NCBI RefSeq assembly: GCF_002723975.1
Contig: NZ_BEWO01000014.1
Span: 1-64,000, forward strand
Direction: 5' to 3'
Length of the DNA stretch: 64,000 bases
From: Gluconobacter japonicus
Lineage (GTDB): Bacteria; Pseudomonadota; Alphaproteobacteria; Acetobacterales; Acetobacteraceae
Below the pieces are notes generated by a model that was not told where the DNA came from, made no database searches, and worked only from the letters and a program-made list of their open reading frames with translations. The translations under genes were made by a program, and so were the position numbers. Positions 9,278-17,800 of the stretch are shown in pieces. The first letter of the stretch is position 1, and each line of letters starts with the position of its first letter.

Positions 9278-10069
9278 ATGCGCGCACTCGACATCGCCGG
9301 AACGGGCATGCAGGCCCAGCAGACCAACGTTGAAACCATTTCCAACAATATCGCGAACATGAGCACCACAGGCTACAAGCGCTCACGTGCGGAGTTTCAG
9401 GATCTGATTTATCAGAACATCCGTCGTGTCGGCACAAGCTCTTCCGATACGGGCACGACGGTTCCGTCCGGTGCGCAGGTTGGTCTCGGTGTAAAAACTG
9501 CGGCGATTTATCGCATCAACGATCAGGGCAGTCTGGAGCAGACCAGTAATTCTCTGGATCTTGCCGTGCAGGGAAAAGGTTATTTCCAGATCCAGCTTCC
9601 GTCAGGGCAGTTGGCCTACACCCGGGACGGTACGTTCTCGATGGATAATACAGGATCGCTTGTCACAGCGGACGGCTATCAACTTAGCCCGACCATCACG
9701 ATTCCCAACAATGCTCAGAGCGTCAGCATCGATCAGTCCGGGCAGGTGAGTGTGACGGTTGCCGGGCAGAATAACTCCACGGTGGTTGGTCAGATCCAAC
9801 TCGCGACTTTCACCAACGAGAACGGTCTGGATGCCATGGGGCAGAACCTGTTCACGCCAACCACTGCGTCTGGGGACGCGATGCTGGGAACACCAAACAC
9901 GACCGGCTACGGTAGTGTCATGCAGGGGTATGTTGAGAATTCCAACGTCAATGTTGTGACGGAAATTACTGATCTCATTACAGCGCAACGTGCTTATGAG
10001 ATGAACAGCAAGGTCATCACTTCCGCTGATGACATGATGCAGACCCTTAACAATCTGGGTGGTCGTTAA
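9278..10069 (+). CDS. flgG: Flagellar distal rod protein FlgG
   Basis: 263 residues, the normal size of FlgG. The N-terminal MRALDIAGTGMQAQQTNVETISNNIANMSTTGYKRSRAEFQDLIYQ and the C-terminal GYVENSNVNVVTEITDLITAQRAYEMNSKVITSADDMMQTLNNL are diagnostic for the distal rod. FlgG builds the drive-shaft portion that passes through the P and L rings. The ATG at 9278 follows flgF by 33 bases with AAGGAT upstream. Exported unprocessed by the flagellar type III apparatus, so no signal peptide is expected or seen. Confidence 0.96.
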   Translation: MRALDIAGTGMQAQQTNVETISNNIANMSTTGYKRSRAEFQDLIYQNIRRVGTSSSDTGTTVPSGAQVGLGVKTAAIYRINDQGSLEQTSNSLDLAVQGKGYFQIQLPSGQLAYTRDGTFSMDNTGSLVTADGYQLSPTITIPNNAQSVSIDQSGQVSVTVAGQNNSTVVGQIQLATFTNENGLDAMGQNLFTPTTASGDAMLGTPNTTGYGSVMQGYVENSNVNVVTEITDLITAQRAYEMNSKVITSADDMMQTLNNLGGR

Positions 10070-10071
10070 TC

Positions 10072-11055
10072 ATGGTGCGTGGGCTGTCGTGCCTACCCCT
10101 GTTGGCGTTGCTCGCCTCTGGGTCTGTGCATGCAGCAACTTTGCGAACCAATATTCGCGTCGACCATCCACGGGTTCGTTTGTCCGATCTGTTTTCTGGT
10201 CTGACCGCCGGGCAGGATGCTGACATTGGCGATGCGCCCGCGCTGGGAGGCAACTACGTTGTCGGTGGACCTCAGCTTACAGCGATCGCTGCTCAATTCG
10301 GGGTGGACTGGCCAGACGCTTCGCCTCTCGTCTCCACAACCGTAACGCGCGCAACCCGGATGATTGAAGAAGACGATGTGCTGCCCGTGTTGAGGCAAAG
10401 CTTCGATTTCCCGGAAGATGCGCATGTTGAAATGACCCTGGCCGGTTTTAAACCGGTGGCTGTCCCTGCTCAGGAGACAGCGGCTCCGACTGTTTTGCAT
10501 CTTGATCGGTCGTCCCATGGAGGAGGACATTTCAGTGCTCGTATGGAAATTCCTTCAAGTACAGGTGGGAAAGGAACCGCATTTCCTGTTACCGGCACCG
10601 TGACGATGGAAGTTAAGGCTGTTGCGCTCCGGCATTCTGTTCGGCCGGGGCAACCCATTCTGCCTGAGGATGTCAGTATAACGTTGCTCAGATCTTCGGA
10701 TGTTCCGGATGATGCATTGCAATCGGTAGATGATGCCGTGGGGTTGGAAACAAGAAGCAGCCTGTCTGCCGGGCAGGTTCTCGCCTCTTCGCAGCTTGTT
10801 CATCCGCAGCTTGTCAAAAGAGGATCACCGGTCGTTCTGTCCTACTCCCAGTCTAGCCTGCACCTGACTGTGTCTGGCACTGTCATGGAAGCAGGTGGAA
10901 AGGGCGACATGGTGCATGTCTATAATGCAAGCAGCCGTATGGTTCTGACTGGGCGTGTTATTGGCAGAACGGAAGTAGAAGTCATTCCAGGTATCACACC
11001 TCTCTCTGCTGACAGCCGGAACCGCCCGGAGGCGGTAAGCCTGCCGACACTCTGA
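10072..11055 (+). CDS. flgA: FlgA, P-ring assembly chaperone
   Basis: 327 residues with a Sec signal peptide (LSCLPLLALLASGSVHA-A, cut near 22). The C-terminal half has the SAF/FlgA hallmark: RHSVRPGQPILPEDVSI, then LSAGQVLASSQLVHPQLVKRGSPVVLSYSQSSLHLTVSGTVMEAGGKGDMVHVYN and the closing GRVIGRTEVEV. FlgA is a periplasmic chaperone for FlgI. The start is 2 bases after the flgG stop, so the two are translationally coupled. flgH/flgI would often follow; here the cluster ends against a convergent RND gene 5 bases away. It is longer than enteric FlgA, as usual in alphaproteobacteria. Confidence 0.92.
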   Translation: MVRGLSCLPLLALLASGSVHAATLRTNIRVDHPRVRLSDLFSGLTAGQDADIGDAPALGGNYVVGGPQLTAIAAQFGVDWPDASPLVSTTVTRATRMIEEDDVLPVLRQSFDFPEDAHVEMTLAGFKPVAVPAQETAAPTVLHLDRSSHGGGHFSARMEIPSSTGGKGTAFPVTGTVTMEVKAVALRHSVRPGQPILPEDVSITLLRSSDVPDDALQSVDDAVGLETRSSLSAGQVLASSQLVHPQLVKRGSPVVLSYSQSSLHLTVSGTVMEAGGKGDMVHVYNASSRMVLTGRVIGRTEVEVIPGITPLSADSRNRPEAVSLPTL

Positions 11056-11059
11056 AAAA

Positions 11060-14000
11060 TCAGGCTTTCTCCGGTTGGGAGCTGGAACGGCCCAGCCGGT
11101 GAATGCGCTGTATGATTTTTGCACTCAGCCGGCGCATCCACTTCCCAATCGCATCCATCCAGAGATAGACAATCGGCGTCGTATAAAGCGTGAGAAGCTG
11201 GCTCACGATCATTCCGCCTAGCACGGAGACACCTAGCGGCGCACGCATTTCGCTACCATAGCCGTGCCCGATAATCAGCGGTACGGCTCCGAGAGCCGCA
11301 GCGAGGGACGTCATGAGAATGGGGCGGAAGCGGGTGATGGAGGCTTTGAAAATAGCGTCTTTGGGAGACAACCCTTCAGACCGTTCTGCATGGATCGCAA
11401 AGTCGATGACCAGAATGGCGTTTTTCTTCACGATACCTGTCAGAAGAATAATTCCTATGACCGCCACGACGCTGAAGGGCAGCCCAAAACACCACAGTCC
11501 TATGACCGCGCCAATGCCAGCGGAGGGAAGCGTTGAAAGAATGGTAATGGGATGGATCAGGCTCTCATAGAGAATACCCAGAACGATATACATGACAGCA
11601 ATCGCGGCTGCGAAAGCGATCAGAGCATTGATCATGACCTTGGTCGTATCGCCTGCAGTGCCTGTAAACTCACCCAGAATACCGTCAGGAGCGTGTGTTT
11701 CCTTCATGGTGTCCTGAATCAGTTTGACACCTTGGGCATAGGTGACACCTTGAGCCAGATCGAAGGAGATGGCTGTCGAATAATAGCCTGAACGATGGGT
11801 GACATCGAGGGGCTGCTGCTTCCACAGAACGGAGGCCACGTTATCCAGAGGAATCATGGTTTCCATGGCAGACGAGACGGCTGAACCGCTCGATTTGTTA
11901 CCGGAAATCTGGTTGGCAAGAGAATTCTGGATAGATGAGGACGCAAGAGACGCGAAGGTGCTTTCCGTAGCAGTGGTAGAGGCTTTGGCTCGGATCAGGT
12001 TTGACGCTACACCACCGGCAGCCGTCCCAGCTGAGGTGGAAATCCAAATCTGATGCAACGTATTCGGGTCTGTCCGATATTTGGGATCAAGGACCATGAT
12101 GACACGGTGTGTCGTGAGTGGCAGATGAATGGTGGAAACAATGGCCTGACCGTAGGAGTCATACAGGACATTCTGGATAAGCTGAGGTGTTACGCCGTAT
12201 CGCGCTTCTGTGTCTCTGTGTACGGTAATATAGGCAGCGACGGACTGGCTTTCTGTTGCAGATGAAACGTTGATCATCTTCCCCGATGCGCGCAGGGCCC
12301 CCAGCATCTTCGGCAGATAGCTGGTCAGGCTGGCAATATCTTCGCTGCGGAGTACATACCGGTAGGCGCCGGTGTTCTTCTGGCCGCTTCCGCCCTGACT
12401 GTTTCCACCGACGTTCCAGAACATGACGTCTGCGCCTGGTTGAACCGGAACGGCTTTGCGAATACGGGCAAGGACCGTAGCTACGGGAGCGCGCTCGCTC
12501 TTTTCCTTGAGGTGAAGGTAAAGTTCACCTGAATTCTTGTCGTCGCTGAAAATCGTGGTTGATGTAATGTCCGGGTCTTTCTGGACGATGGCTCCAACAG
12601 CGCGCAATCGGCGATCAATTTCATCAAAGGACATGGTCGCATCTCCTTTGATGCGACCGCCGATCAGGGAAATGTCCTGCTCAGGAATGAACTCCTTTGG
12701 CATGATGATGACGGACCCGACCAGCAGGATGAAGCTGAGAGGAAGGGTGAGACCCATCAGGACCGTATGGCGAAGGCACCAGTGCATGGAGCGTGCATAC
12801 AGGCGGACCATGCCGTCCAGACCTGCTTCCGTAACGCGGATGATCGCACCGCTCAGGCCAGTGCGAGGGCCTGTTCCATGGTCAATCTCCAGCATACGTG
12901 CACACATCATGGGCGTCAGCGTAAGGGACAGCCACATCGAGATCACGATGGCGGAAATCATGGTCATGCAGAACTCGAACATGATCGAGCCTGCGGTTCC
13001 CGGAAGAAAAAGAAGCGGGATGAAGACAGCTACGAGGGACGCGCTGATGGACAGGACCGTGAACCCGATCTCGGAAGACCCGACAATACTGGCTTCATAA
13101 CGGTCCATTCCGTTTTCCATGTGACGGGCGATGTTCTCCAGCACCACGATCGCATCGTCCACCACAAACCCGACAGCGATTGTCAAAGACATCAAGGACA
13201 GGACGTCCAGCGTAAAGTTAAAATACGCCATGGCGGCGAGTGTGCCTGACAGGGCGATCGGTACAGTGACAGCAGGAATGACGGTCGTCATCACTTTCCG
13301 GAAGAACAGCAGGATGACCAGAACCACCAGAATAACCGAGATGACAAGGGCTTCCTTGGCATCGTCGAGGGCTGCCCGGACGGAGCGAGACGTATCCAGC
13401 CCTACAACCAGTTTTACGCTTCCTGGTAGTCCTGCTCTCAACTTGTCCAGATTGGCGTTGATCCCGTTGACGATTTCGACGGTATTGGCATGAGGTTGCC
13501 CTGAGACGACCATCGTAATGGCGCGGTGACCGTTGATATAACTGGTCTGATAAACGTCCTGAACGCCGTCATAGACCTTGGCAACGTCTTTGAGGCGAAC
13601 AGGGTAGAAGCTGTTCCGGTAGCCGACGATCAGATCCTGATACTGGTCCGCCCTGACCGCCTGATCGTTGGTGGATAGCAGCATCCGCTTGCCGTGACTG
13701 TCGATGAAGCCTTTGGGGGTGAAGGCATTGGCCGAGGCGAGCGCGGTCCGGATATCTTCAAATCCGATACCCCATTTGTAGAGGGGGCCGGGATTGAGTT
13801 CCACGCGAACAGCAGGGTTTGAGGATCCGACGACTTCTACACGACCAACGCCCTTAACCTGAGCAAGGTAGGGTTTGACCTGAATATTCGCCACATCATA
13901 CAGTTCGGCCTGCGTCAGTTGATCGGTTGTGATGCTGAGCAGATAAACCGGAAAGCCACTTCCATCGAGTTTGAACGCCTGAGGATCGTCATCCAGAGTA

Positions 14001-14365
14001 CCGGAAGGCAGGTCACTCCGTGCGGCTCTGAGTGCGGCCTGAACGTCTCGCAGGGCTCCATCGATATTTCGGGAAGAAGAAAACTCCAGAAAGATCTGTG
14101 CCTGCCCCTGACTGGTATCGGATTCGATGTGTTGCAGATCGGCAATTGAGCCGAGACGACGCTCCAGCGGCGTCGTGACGGAGGTTGCCATCTGTTGCGG
14201 GTCGGCGCCTGGTTGGGTCGCCACGACCATGATGTTGGTCGTCGTTGCATCGGGCATCGTCGCAACAGGTAGTAGAGGATAGCAGATGAGACCCGCCATG
14301 AAGATGGCGATGGACATCAGGGTCGTCGCGACGGGGCGATCAATGAACAGGCGGCAGAAATTCAT
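11060..14365 (-). CDS. RND efflux pump inner-membrane subunit (MdtB/AcrB-like)
   Basis: 1101 residues of the hydrophobe/amphiphile-efflux RND type: MNFCRLFIDRPVATTLMSIAIFMAG begins TM1, two large periplasmic loops follow TM1 and TM7, and the TM4 motif GFVVDDAIVVLENIARH carries the proton-relay Asp pair. The opening 'YPLLPVATMPDATTTNIMV' is closer to MdtB/MuxB than to AcrB. The family is usually about 1040 residues; the extra length is a Ser/Ala/Thr-rich insertion of about 55 residues near 11853-12020, in the second periplasmic loop just before IPLDNVASV. No membrane-fusion or TolC partner lies next to it. Upstream on the same strand, 79 bases away, is an SDR. Confidence 0.92.
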   Translation of the reverse strand: MNFCRLFIDRPVATTLMSIAIFMAGLICYPLLPVATMPDATTTNIMVVATQPGADPQQMATSVTTPLERRLGSIADLQHIESDTSQGQAQIFLEFSSSRNIDGALRDVQAALRAARSDLPSGTLDDDPQAFKLDGSGFPVYLLSITTDQLTQAELYDVANIQVKPYLAQVKGVGRVEVVGSSNPAVRVELNPGPLYKWGIGFEDIRTALASANAFTPKGFIDSHGKRMLLSTNDQAVRADQYQDLIVGYRNSFYPVRLKDVAKVYDGVQDVYQTSYINGHRAITMVVSGQPHANTVEIVNGINANLDKLRAGLPGSVKLVVGLDTSRSVRAALDDAKEALVISVILVVLVILLFFRKVMTTVIPAVTVPIALSGTLAAMAYFNFTLDVLSLMSLTIAVGFVVDDAIVVLENIARHMENGMDRYEASIVGSSEIGFTVLSISASLVAVFIPLLFLPGTAGSIMFEFCMTMISAIVISMWLSLTLTPMMCARMLEIDHGTGPRTGLSGAIIRVTEAGLDGMVRLYARSMHWCLRHTVLMGLTLPLSFILLVGSVIIMPKEFIPEQDISLIGGRIKGDATMSFDEIDRRLRAVGAIVQKDPDITSTTIFSDDKNSGELYLHLKEKSERAPVATVLARIRKAVPVQPGADVMFWNVGGNSQGGSGQKNTGAYRYVLRSEDIASLTSYLPKMLGALRASGKMINVSSATESQSVAAYITVHRDTEARYGVTPQLIQNVLYDSYGQAIVSTIHLPLTTHRVIMVLDPKYRTDPNTLHQIWISTSAGTAAGGVASNLIRAKASTTATESTFASLASSSIQNSLANQISGNKSSGSAVSSAMETMIPLDNVASVLWKQQPLDVTHRSGYYSTAISFDLAQGVTYAQGVKLIQDTMKETHAPDGILGEFTGTAGDTTKVMINALIAFAAAIAVMYIVLGILYESLIHPITILSTLPSAGIGAVIGLWCFGLPFSVVAVIGIILLTGIVKKNAILVIDFAIHAERSEGLSPKDAIFKASITRFRPILMTSLAAALGAVPLIIGHGYGSEMRAPLGVSVLGGMIVSQLLTLYTTPIVYLWMDAIGKWMRRLSAKIIQRIHRLGRSSSQPEKA

Positions 14366-14444
14366 GCCGACAGCTTATCCTCGATTACGGCTTTTTGGTC
14401 ATTACCATTAGGACACGAAAAGTCATTTCGTGCGATGAGAATGA

Positions 14445-15248
14445 TCAGTAATCCGGCATTCCGTGGGGTTGGGCCGAGGGTTGGCGGCAGTAATAATGTT
14501 CTGTCAGTCGTGGTGGCAGAAGATCCGTCAGCCTTGCGCCGAGAACAAGCCATTTCGGGAAGGTGACACGTCGCTTACCACGCAGTGTTCCCCGGAGAAT
14601 GTGACGTACGGCTGTGTCTGTTGAAACCAGTCCTGGCATAGGAAAACGGTTTTTTCTAACCATTGGTGTATCTACAAAACCACAGCAGACACTGGTTAGG
14701 GTAATCCCTGATTTTTCCAGTGTTGAAGCGGTTGCCACCGTGAAGCGGTCAAGCGCTGCCTTGGAAGCAGAATAGGACGGGGTACCGGGATAGGACACAA
14801 ACCCGGCTACTGAAGCAATTACGCAGATCCGGCCTCGCCGGCCGTGTGGATCAAGAGCCTGCTTCTTCATGACGTCCATGGCAGGGAATAGCGTGTTCAG
14901 GGAGCCTAGAAGGTTGGTCTCAATCATGAGACGGGCATGATCTTCGCGTTCTGGAGTGGGAATAGCCGTTTTGGGTGGGGGAAGGCCGCCTGTAATGCCA
15001 GCACAGGCGAAGACCATGTCCAGCCGGATGGTACCTTCTGCATGAATCCACTCGGCCATGTCCTCTCGGTCCCGCGTATCAAGAACGCGAGTTTTGACAG
15101 TAGCGCCCAGGTTTTCGCAAAGACGTCGTGTTTCGTTCAGACCCTTAGGGTCACAATCTCCCAGTACAAGGTGGTGATCTGCTCGGGCCAGCCGACACGC
15201 CAGCCCTCGACCAATGCCAGAAGCCGCACCTGTGATCAGGATTTTCAC
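14445..15248 (-). CDS. Short-chain dehydrogenase/reductase (SDR)
   Basis: 267 residues of classical SDR type: the nucleotide site ILITGAASGIGRG, the acidic LGDCDPKG after strand 2 (suggesting NAD(H) preference), the ACAG-type motif FACAGI, and the catalytic segment SVAGFVSYPGTPSYSASKAALDRF with the Ser, Tyr and Lys. The start is the GTG at 15248, whose GTGA overlaps the lipase stop by four bases; a TTG at 15260 is also in frame. The C terminus (residues 215-267) is basic (RGTLRGKRRVTFPKW), as in SDRs that sit near membranes. Substrate unknown; translational coupling to the lipase suggests a lipid or ester-derived alcohol/ketone, which is inference. Confidence 0.85.
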   Translation of the reverse strand: MKILITGAASGIGRGLACRLARADHHLVLGDCDPKGLNETRRLCENLGATVKTRVLDTRDREDMAEWIHAEGTIRLDMVFACAGITGGLPPPKTAIPTPEREDHARLMIETNLLGSLNTLFPAMDVMKKQALDPHGRRGRICVIASVAGFVSYPGTPSYSASKAALDRFTVATASTLEKSGITLTSVCCGFVDTPMVRKNRFPMPGLVSTDTAVRHILRGTLRGKRRVTFPKWLVLGARLTDLLPPRLTEHYYCRQPSAQPHGMPDY

Positions 15249-16429
15249 CGGGCGGGACAACTGCTGGGGGGCGTTTGGCCTGACATAAGAGTCCGCACAA
15301 ACGTATGGGCATCTGTCGTTACGGCACTGAGTGTCCCATTATGGCTTGCGCCGCCATAAGTGTGATGGGTGACGGATGTCCCGGCCGCACAGAGGGCGGA
15401 AACCAGACGTTGTTGCTCATTGGGGTAAGAATGAATGTCCTGTGTTCCTGTTGCGATCATAACCGGCGTGGAAAGTGACAGGGAGGGATATTCTGCCCAT
15501 TTCAACGCAGGTGTCAGAACTGCTTCCGCATCGGGGCGCAGCGTGGAGGCCGGTGTCAGGCCAGAGCGGTGGGCCATGGGAAAGAAGTCTGAACTGCATG
15601 TTGTGGCAGCGTCGTGCATGAGCGCCAGTGCCCGCGTCGTGAATACAGCGTTTGGATCAAAAGATGGGTCGGCCTGCGAGAGGGAAGCACCCAAGGACAG
15701 AAGTTCGGGCACGGCTGGCGAGAAACTGTGCGGATTGCGCGGATGGAGAAGATCCTGAACACCCTGCGCGTCGAGATAAGGCGGAGCGACAGCGACCGTT
15801 CCGACGATATGCAGTTGCGGTGCATAAGTTGCGGCCATGGCGGCTGCTGCAAGGGCGGTCTGCGCGCCTTGCGAATGACCGCTGAGAACGGTTGTCAGGG
15901 AGATGGACGGGAAGCGGGCATGGGCGGCGCGGACAGAGTCCAGCATGCTCATGCCTTCAGAACGCGCATTGAGCAGCAGGGCATCCCCTGGTTCTCCGAG
16001 GCCCGGATAATCCGTTGCCACGATCGCAAAACCCTGTTGCAGCCATGGCGCGTAGAAATGCTCCTGCACGGTTCCCAGACCCATGACAGAGGGTGCACAG
16101 GTCAGGTGAAGGCCGCTCTCGCCATGACCCCATGCAAGAACAGGCCAGCCGCCAGCCGGAGGTGTGCCACGCGGGATCAGAACCTCGGCGGACACGCGCA
16201 CAAGCTGTTTCGGATTTCGGGCATCCGAACTCCGGTAAGTCAGACGCCAGGCCTGTCCCGGAATATGGGAGATCATATGATCGATCTGAATGGCCTGTCC
16301 GGCGGCGACCGGTGCGCTCAGCGAGTACGAATCCCCATCGTCCTGAGACGCGCAGCCTGAGAGAAGAGCGAGGGACAGTCCGAAAAGAGCGGTTGTACCG
16401 AGTGTCTTGTAAAAACGGGTCAGGGTCAT
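15245..16429 (-). CDS. Lipase-like alpha/beta-hydrolase lipoprotein
   Basis: 394 residues. The N terminus has a lipoprotein signal (LFGLSLALLSGC, Cys about 26). The hydrolase domain has LAWGHGESG, the nucleophile elbow SGHSQGAQ, and YGGASHNGTL near the C terminus for the catalytic His, matching the secretory-lipase family (LIP, related to fungal extracellular lipases). The catalytic Asp is probably in ATGTQDIHSYPNEQQ. A membrane-anchored, periplasm- or surface-facing esterase is likely. It heads the run lipase-SDR-RND on the minus strand. The divergent DUF3297 gene begins 128 bases away. Confidence 0.8.
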   Translation of the reverse strand: MTLTRFYKTLGTTALFGLSLALLSGCASQDDGDSYSLSAPVAAGQAIQIDHMISHIPGQAWRLTYRSSDARNPKQLVRVSAEVLIPRGTPPAGGWPVLAWGHGESGLHLTCAPSVMGLGTVQEHFYAPWLQQGFAIVATDYPGLGEPGDALLLNARSEGMSMLDSVRAAHARFPSISLTTVLSGHSQGAQTALAAAAMAATYAPQLHIVGTVAVAPPYLDAQGVQDLLHPRNPHSFSPAVPELLSLGASLSQADPSFDPNAVFTTRALALMHDAATTCSSDFFPMAHRSGLTPASTLRPDAEAVLTPALKWAEYPSLSLSTPVMIATGTQDIHSYPNEQQRLVSALCAAGTSVTHHTYGGASHNGTLSAVTTDAHTFVRTLMSGQTPPSSCPAR

Positions 16430-16557
16430 GGCTGCTTGTGATCTCCAGCGCAGGAAAACGCATCATAGCAGCGGAGGTTGTCTGCGGGGAGCCTTCCTGA
16501 CTTGGAGGACTGGCCATCCGGCGCTACAGAAGAGGCACAGTAAGAAAAGGATAGACC

Positions 16558-16809
16558 ATGAGCGATACCCCTCCCGATCGTCTGTGCGCCAGCCCAGACA
16601 GCCCGTACTACAACGAAGACGTTCTGATGCGCGGTGTTGGTGTTCGTCTGAAGGGCGAAGAGAAGACCAATGTTGAGGAATATTGCATCAGCGAAGGTTG
16701 GGCTCGTCTGTCCGTAGGCAAGGCTGTTGACCGTAAGGGCCGCCCAATGACGCTGAAGGTCACCGGGCCGGTTGAAGCCTGGTTCAAGGACGACGCGAAA
16801 GACGCATGA
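16558..16809 (+). CDS. DUF3297 family protein
   Basis: An 83-residue protein that matches the DUF3297 family over its full length: LMRGVGVRLKGEEKTNVEEYC, then AVDRKGRPMTLKVTGPVEAWF. No function is established for the family. It has no signal peptide or membrane segment, so it is cytosolic. Its stop overlaps the start of the nucleoside hydrolase in an ATGA, which ties their expression together. Confidence 0.85.
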   Translation: MSDTPPDRLCASPDSPYYNEDVLMRGVGVRLKGEEKTNVEEYCISEGWARLSVGKAVDRKGRPMTLKVTGPVEAWFKDDAKDA

Positions 16810-17759
16810 TGACGCAGGTCAGCCCACGCCGGATCATTATTGACACGGATCCGGGACAGGATGATGCCGTGGCGATTCTGCTGGCGCTGGCCTCGCCAGA
16901 ATTGCAGGTGGACGCGATCACGACCGTCGCCGGTAACGTACCGCTTTCCCAGACGACCAAGAACGCCTGTGCCCTGCTTGAACTGGCAGGACGCGAGGAA
17001 GTCCCTGTCTATGCTGGAGCGGCACGCCCGCTTCACAAGGCGCCCATCAGTGCCGAGCATGTGCATGGGGAAACGGGAATGGGGGGGGCAAACCTGCCTG
17101 AACCCCGGCTTCGGGCGCGGGCGATTGATGCGGCGACGCATCTTGTCGATGTGCTTCGGAAAGAGCCCGCAGGCAGCATCACGCTTGTCTGTCTTGGCCC
17201 GATGACCAATCTGGCGCACGCCCTGACGCATGCCCCCGATATCGCGCCAAAAATTGCCCGTCTTGTCGCGATGGGCGGCGCGCAGCGGGAAGGCGGCAAC
17301 ATTACACCAACCGCCGAGTTCAATTTCTTCGTTGACCCTCATGCCGCGAAAATCGTGATGGCTGCGGGCATTCCCACGACGCTTCTGCCGCTGGACGTCA
17401 CTCATCGCGCTATCGCCACACCACGCAGGCTTGCGCCGATTGCAGGCCTGAAAACGCCCGTGGGAGATATGGTGGTGCGGATGCTTGGAGCGGAAGATCG
17501 CTTCGAGAAGATGAAATACGGCTGGGAAGGCGGCGCTCTTCATGATCCACTGACGATTGGTTGGCTGCTGTGGCCAGACCTGTTCAGTGGTCGGGAGTGC
17601 AATGTTGAGATTGAGGTCGAGGCGCCTCTTTGCCTTGGGCAGAGTGTTGTTGACCTCTGGAAAGTAACCGATCGTCCGTCCAATGCGTTGTGGATTGATC
17701 ACGTTGATTCCGACGCGTTTTATACCCGTCTGACGGAAAGACTGGCCCGTCTGACCTAG
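16806..17759 (+). CDS. Inosine/uridine-preferring nucleoside hydrolase family
   Basis: 317 residues with the hallmark Ca2+-binding motif IIIDTDPGQDDAVAI at 10-24, the inner AITTVAGNVPL, then VCLGPMTNLAHAL, and the C-terminal ALHDPLTIGWL which carries the second metal ligand and active-site His. These enzymes split ribonucleosides into base and ribose for salvage. PTAEFNFFVDPHAAKIV is the expected substrate loop. No signal peptide is visible, so it is cytosolic. It overlaps the preceding DUF3297 gene by four bases and precedes the SQR gene by 41 bases. Confidence 0.9.
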   Translation: MMTQVSPRRIIIDTDPGQDDAVAILLALASPELQVDAITTVAGNVPLSQTTKNACALLELAGREEVPVYAGAARPLHKAPISAEHVHGETGMGGANLPEPRLRARAIDAATHLVDVLRKEPAGSITLVCLGPMTNLAHALTHAPDIAPKIARLVAMGGAQREGGNITPTAEFNFFVDPHAAKIVMAAGIPTTLLPLDVTHRAIATPRRLAPIAGLKTPVGDMVVRMLGAEDRFEKMKYGWEGGALHDPLTIGWLLWPDLFSGRECNVEIEVEAPLCLGQSVVDLWKVTDRPSNALWIDHVDSDAFYTRLTERLARLT

Positions 17760-17800
17760 GGTTTCCTCATTGTCAGTCCCGTGACTTTGGAGCATCGAAC

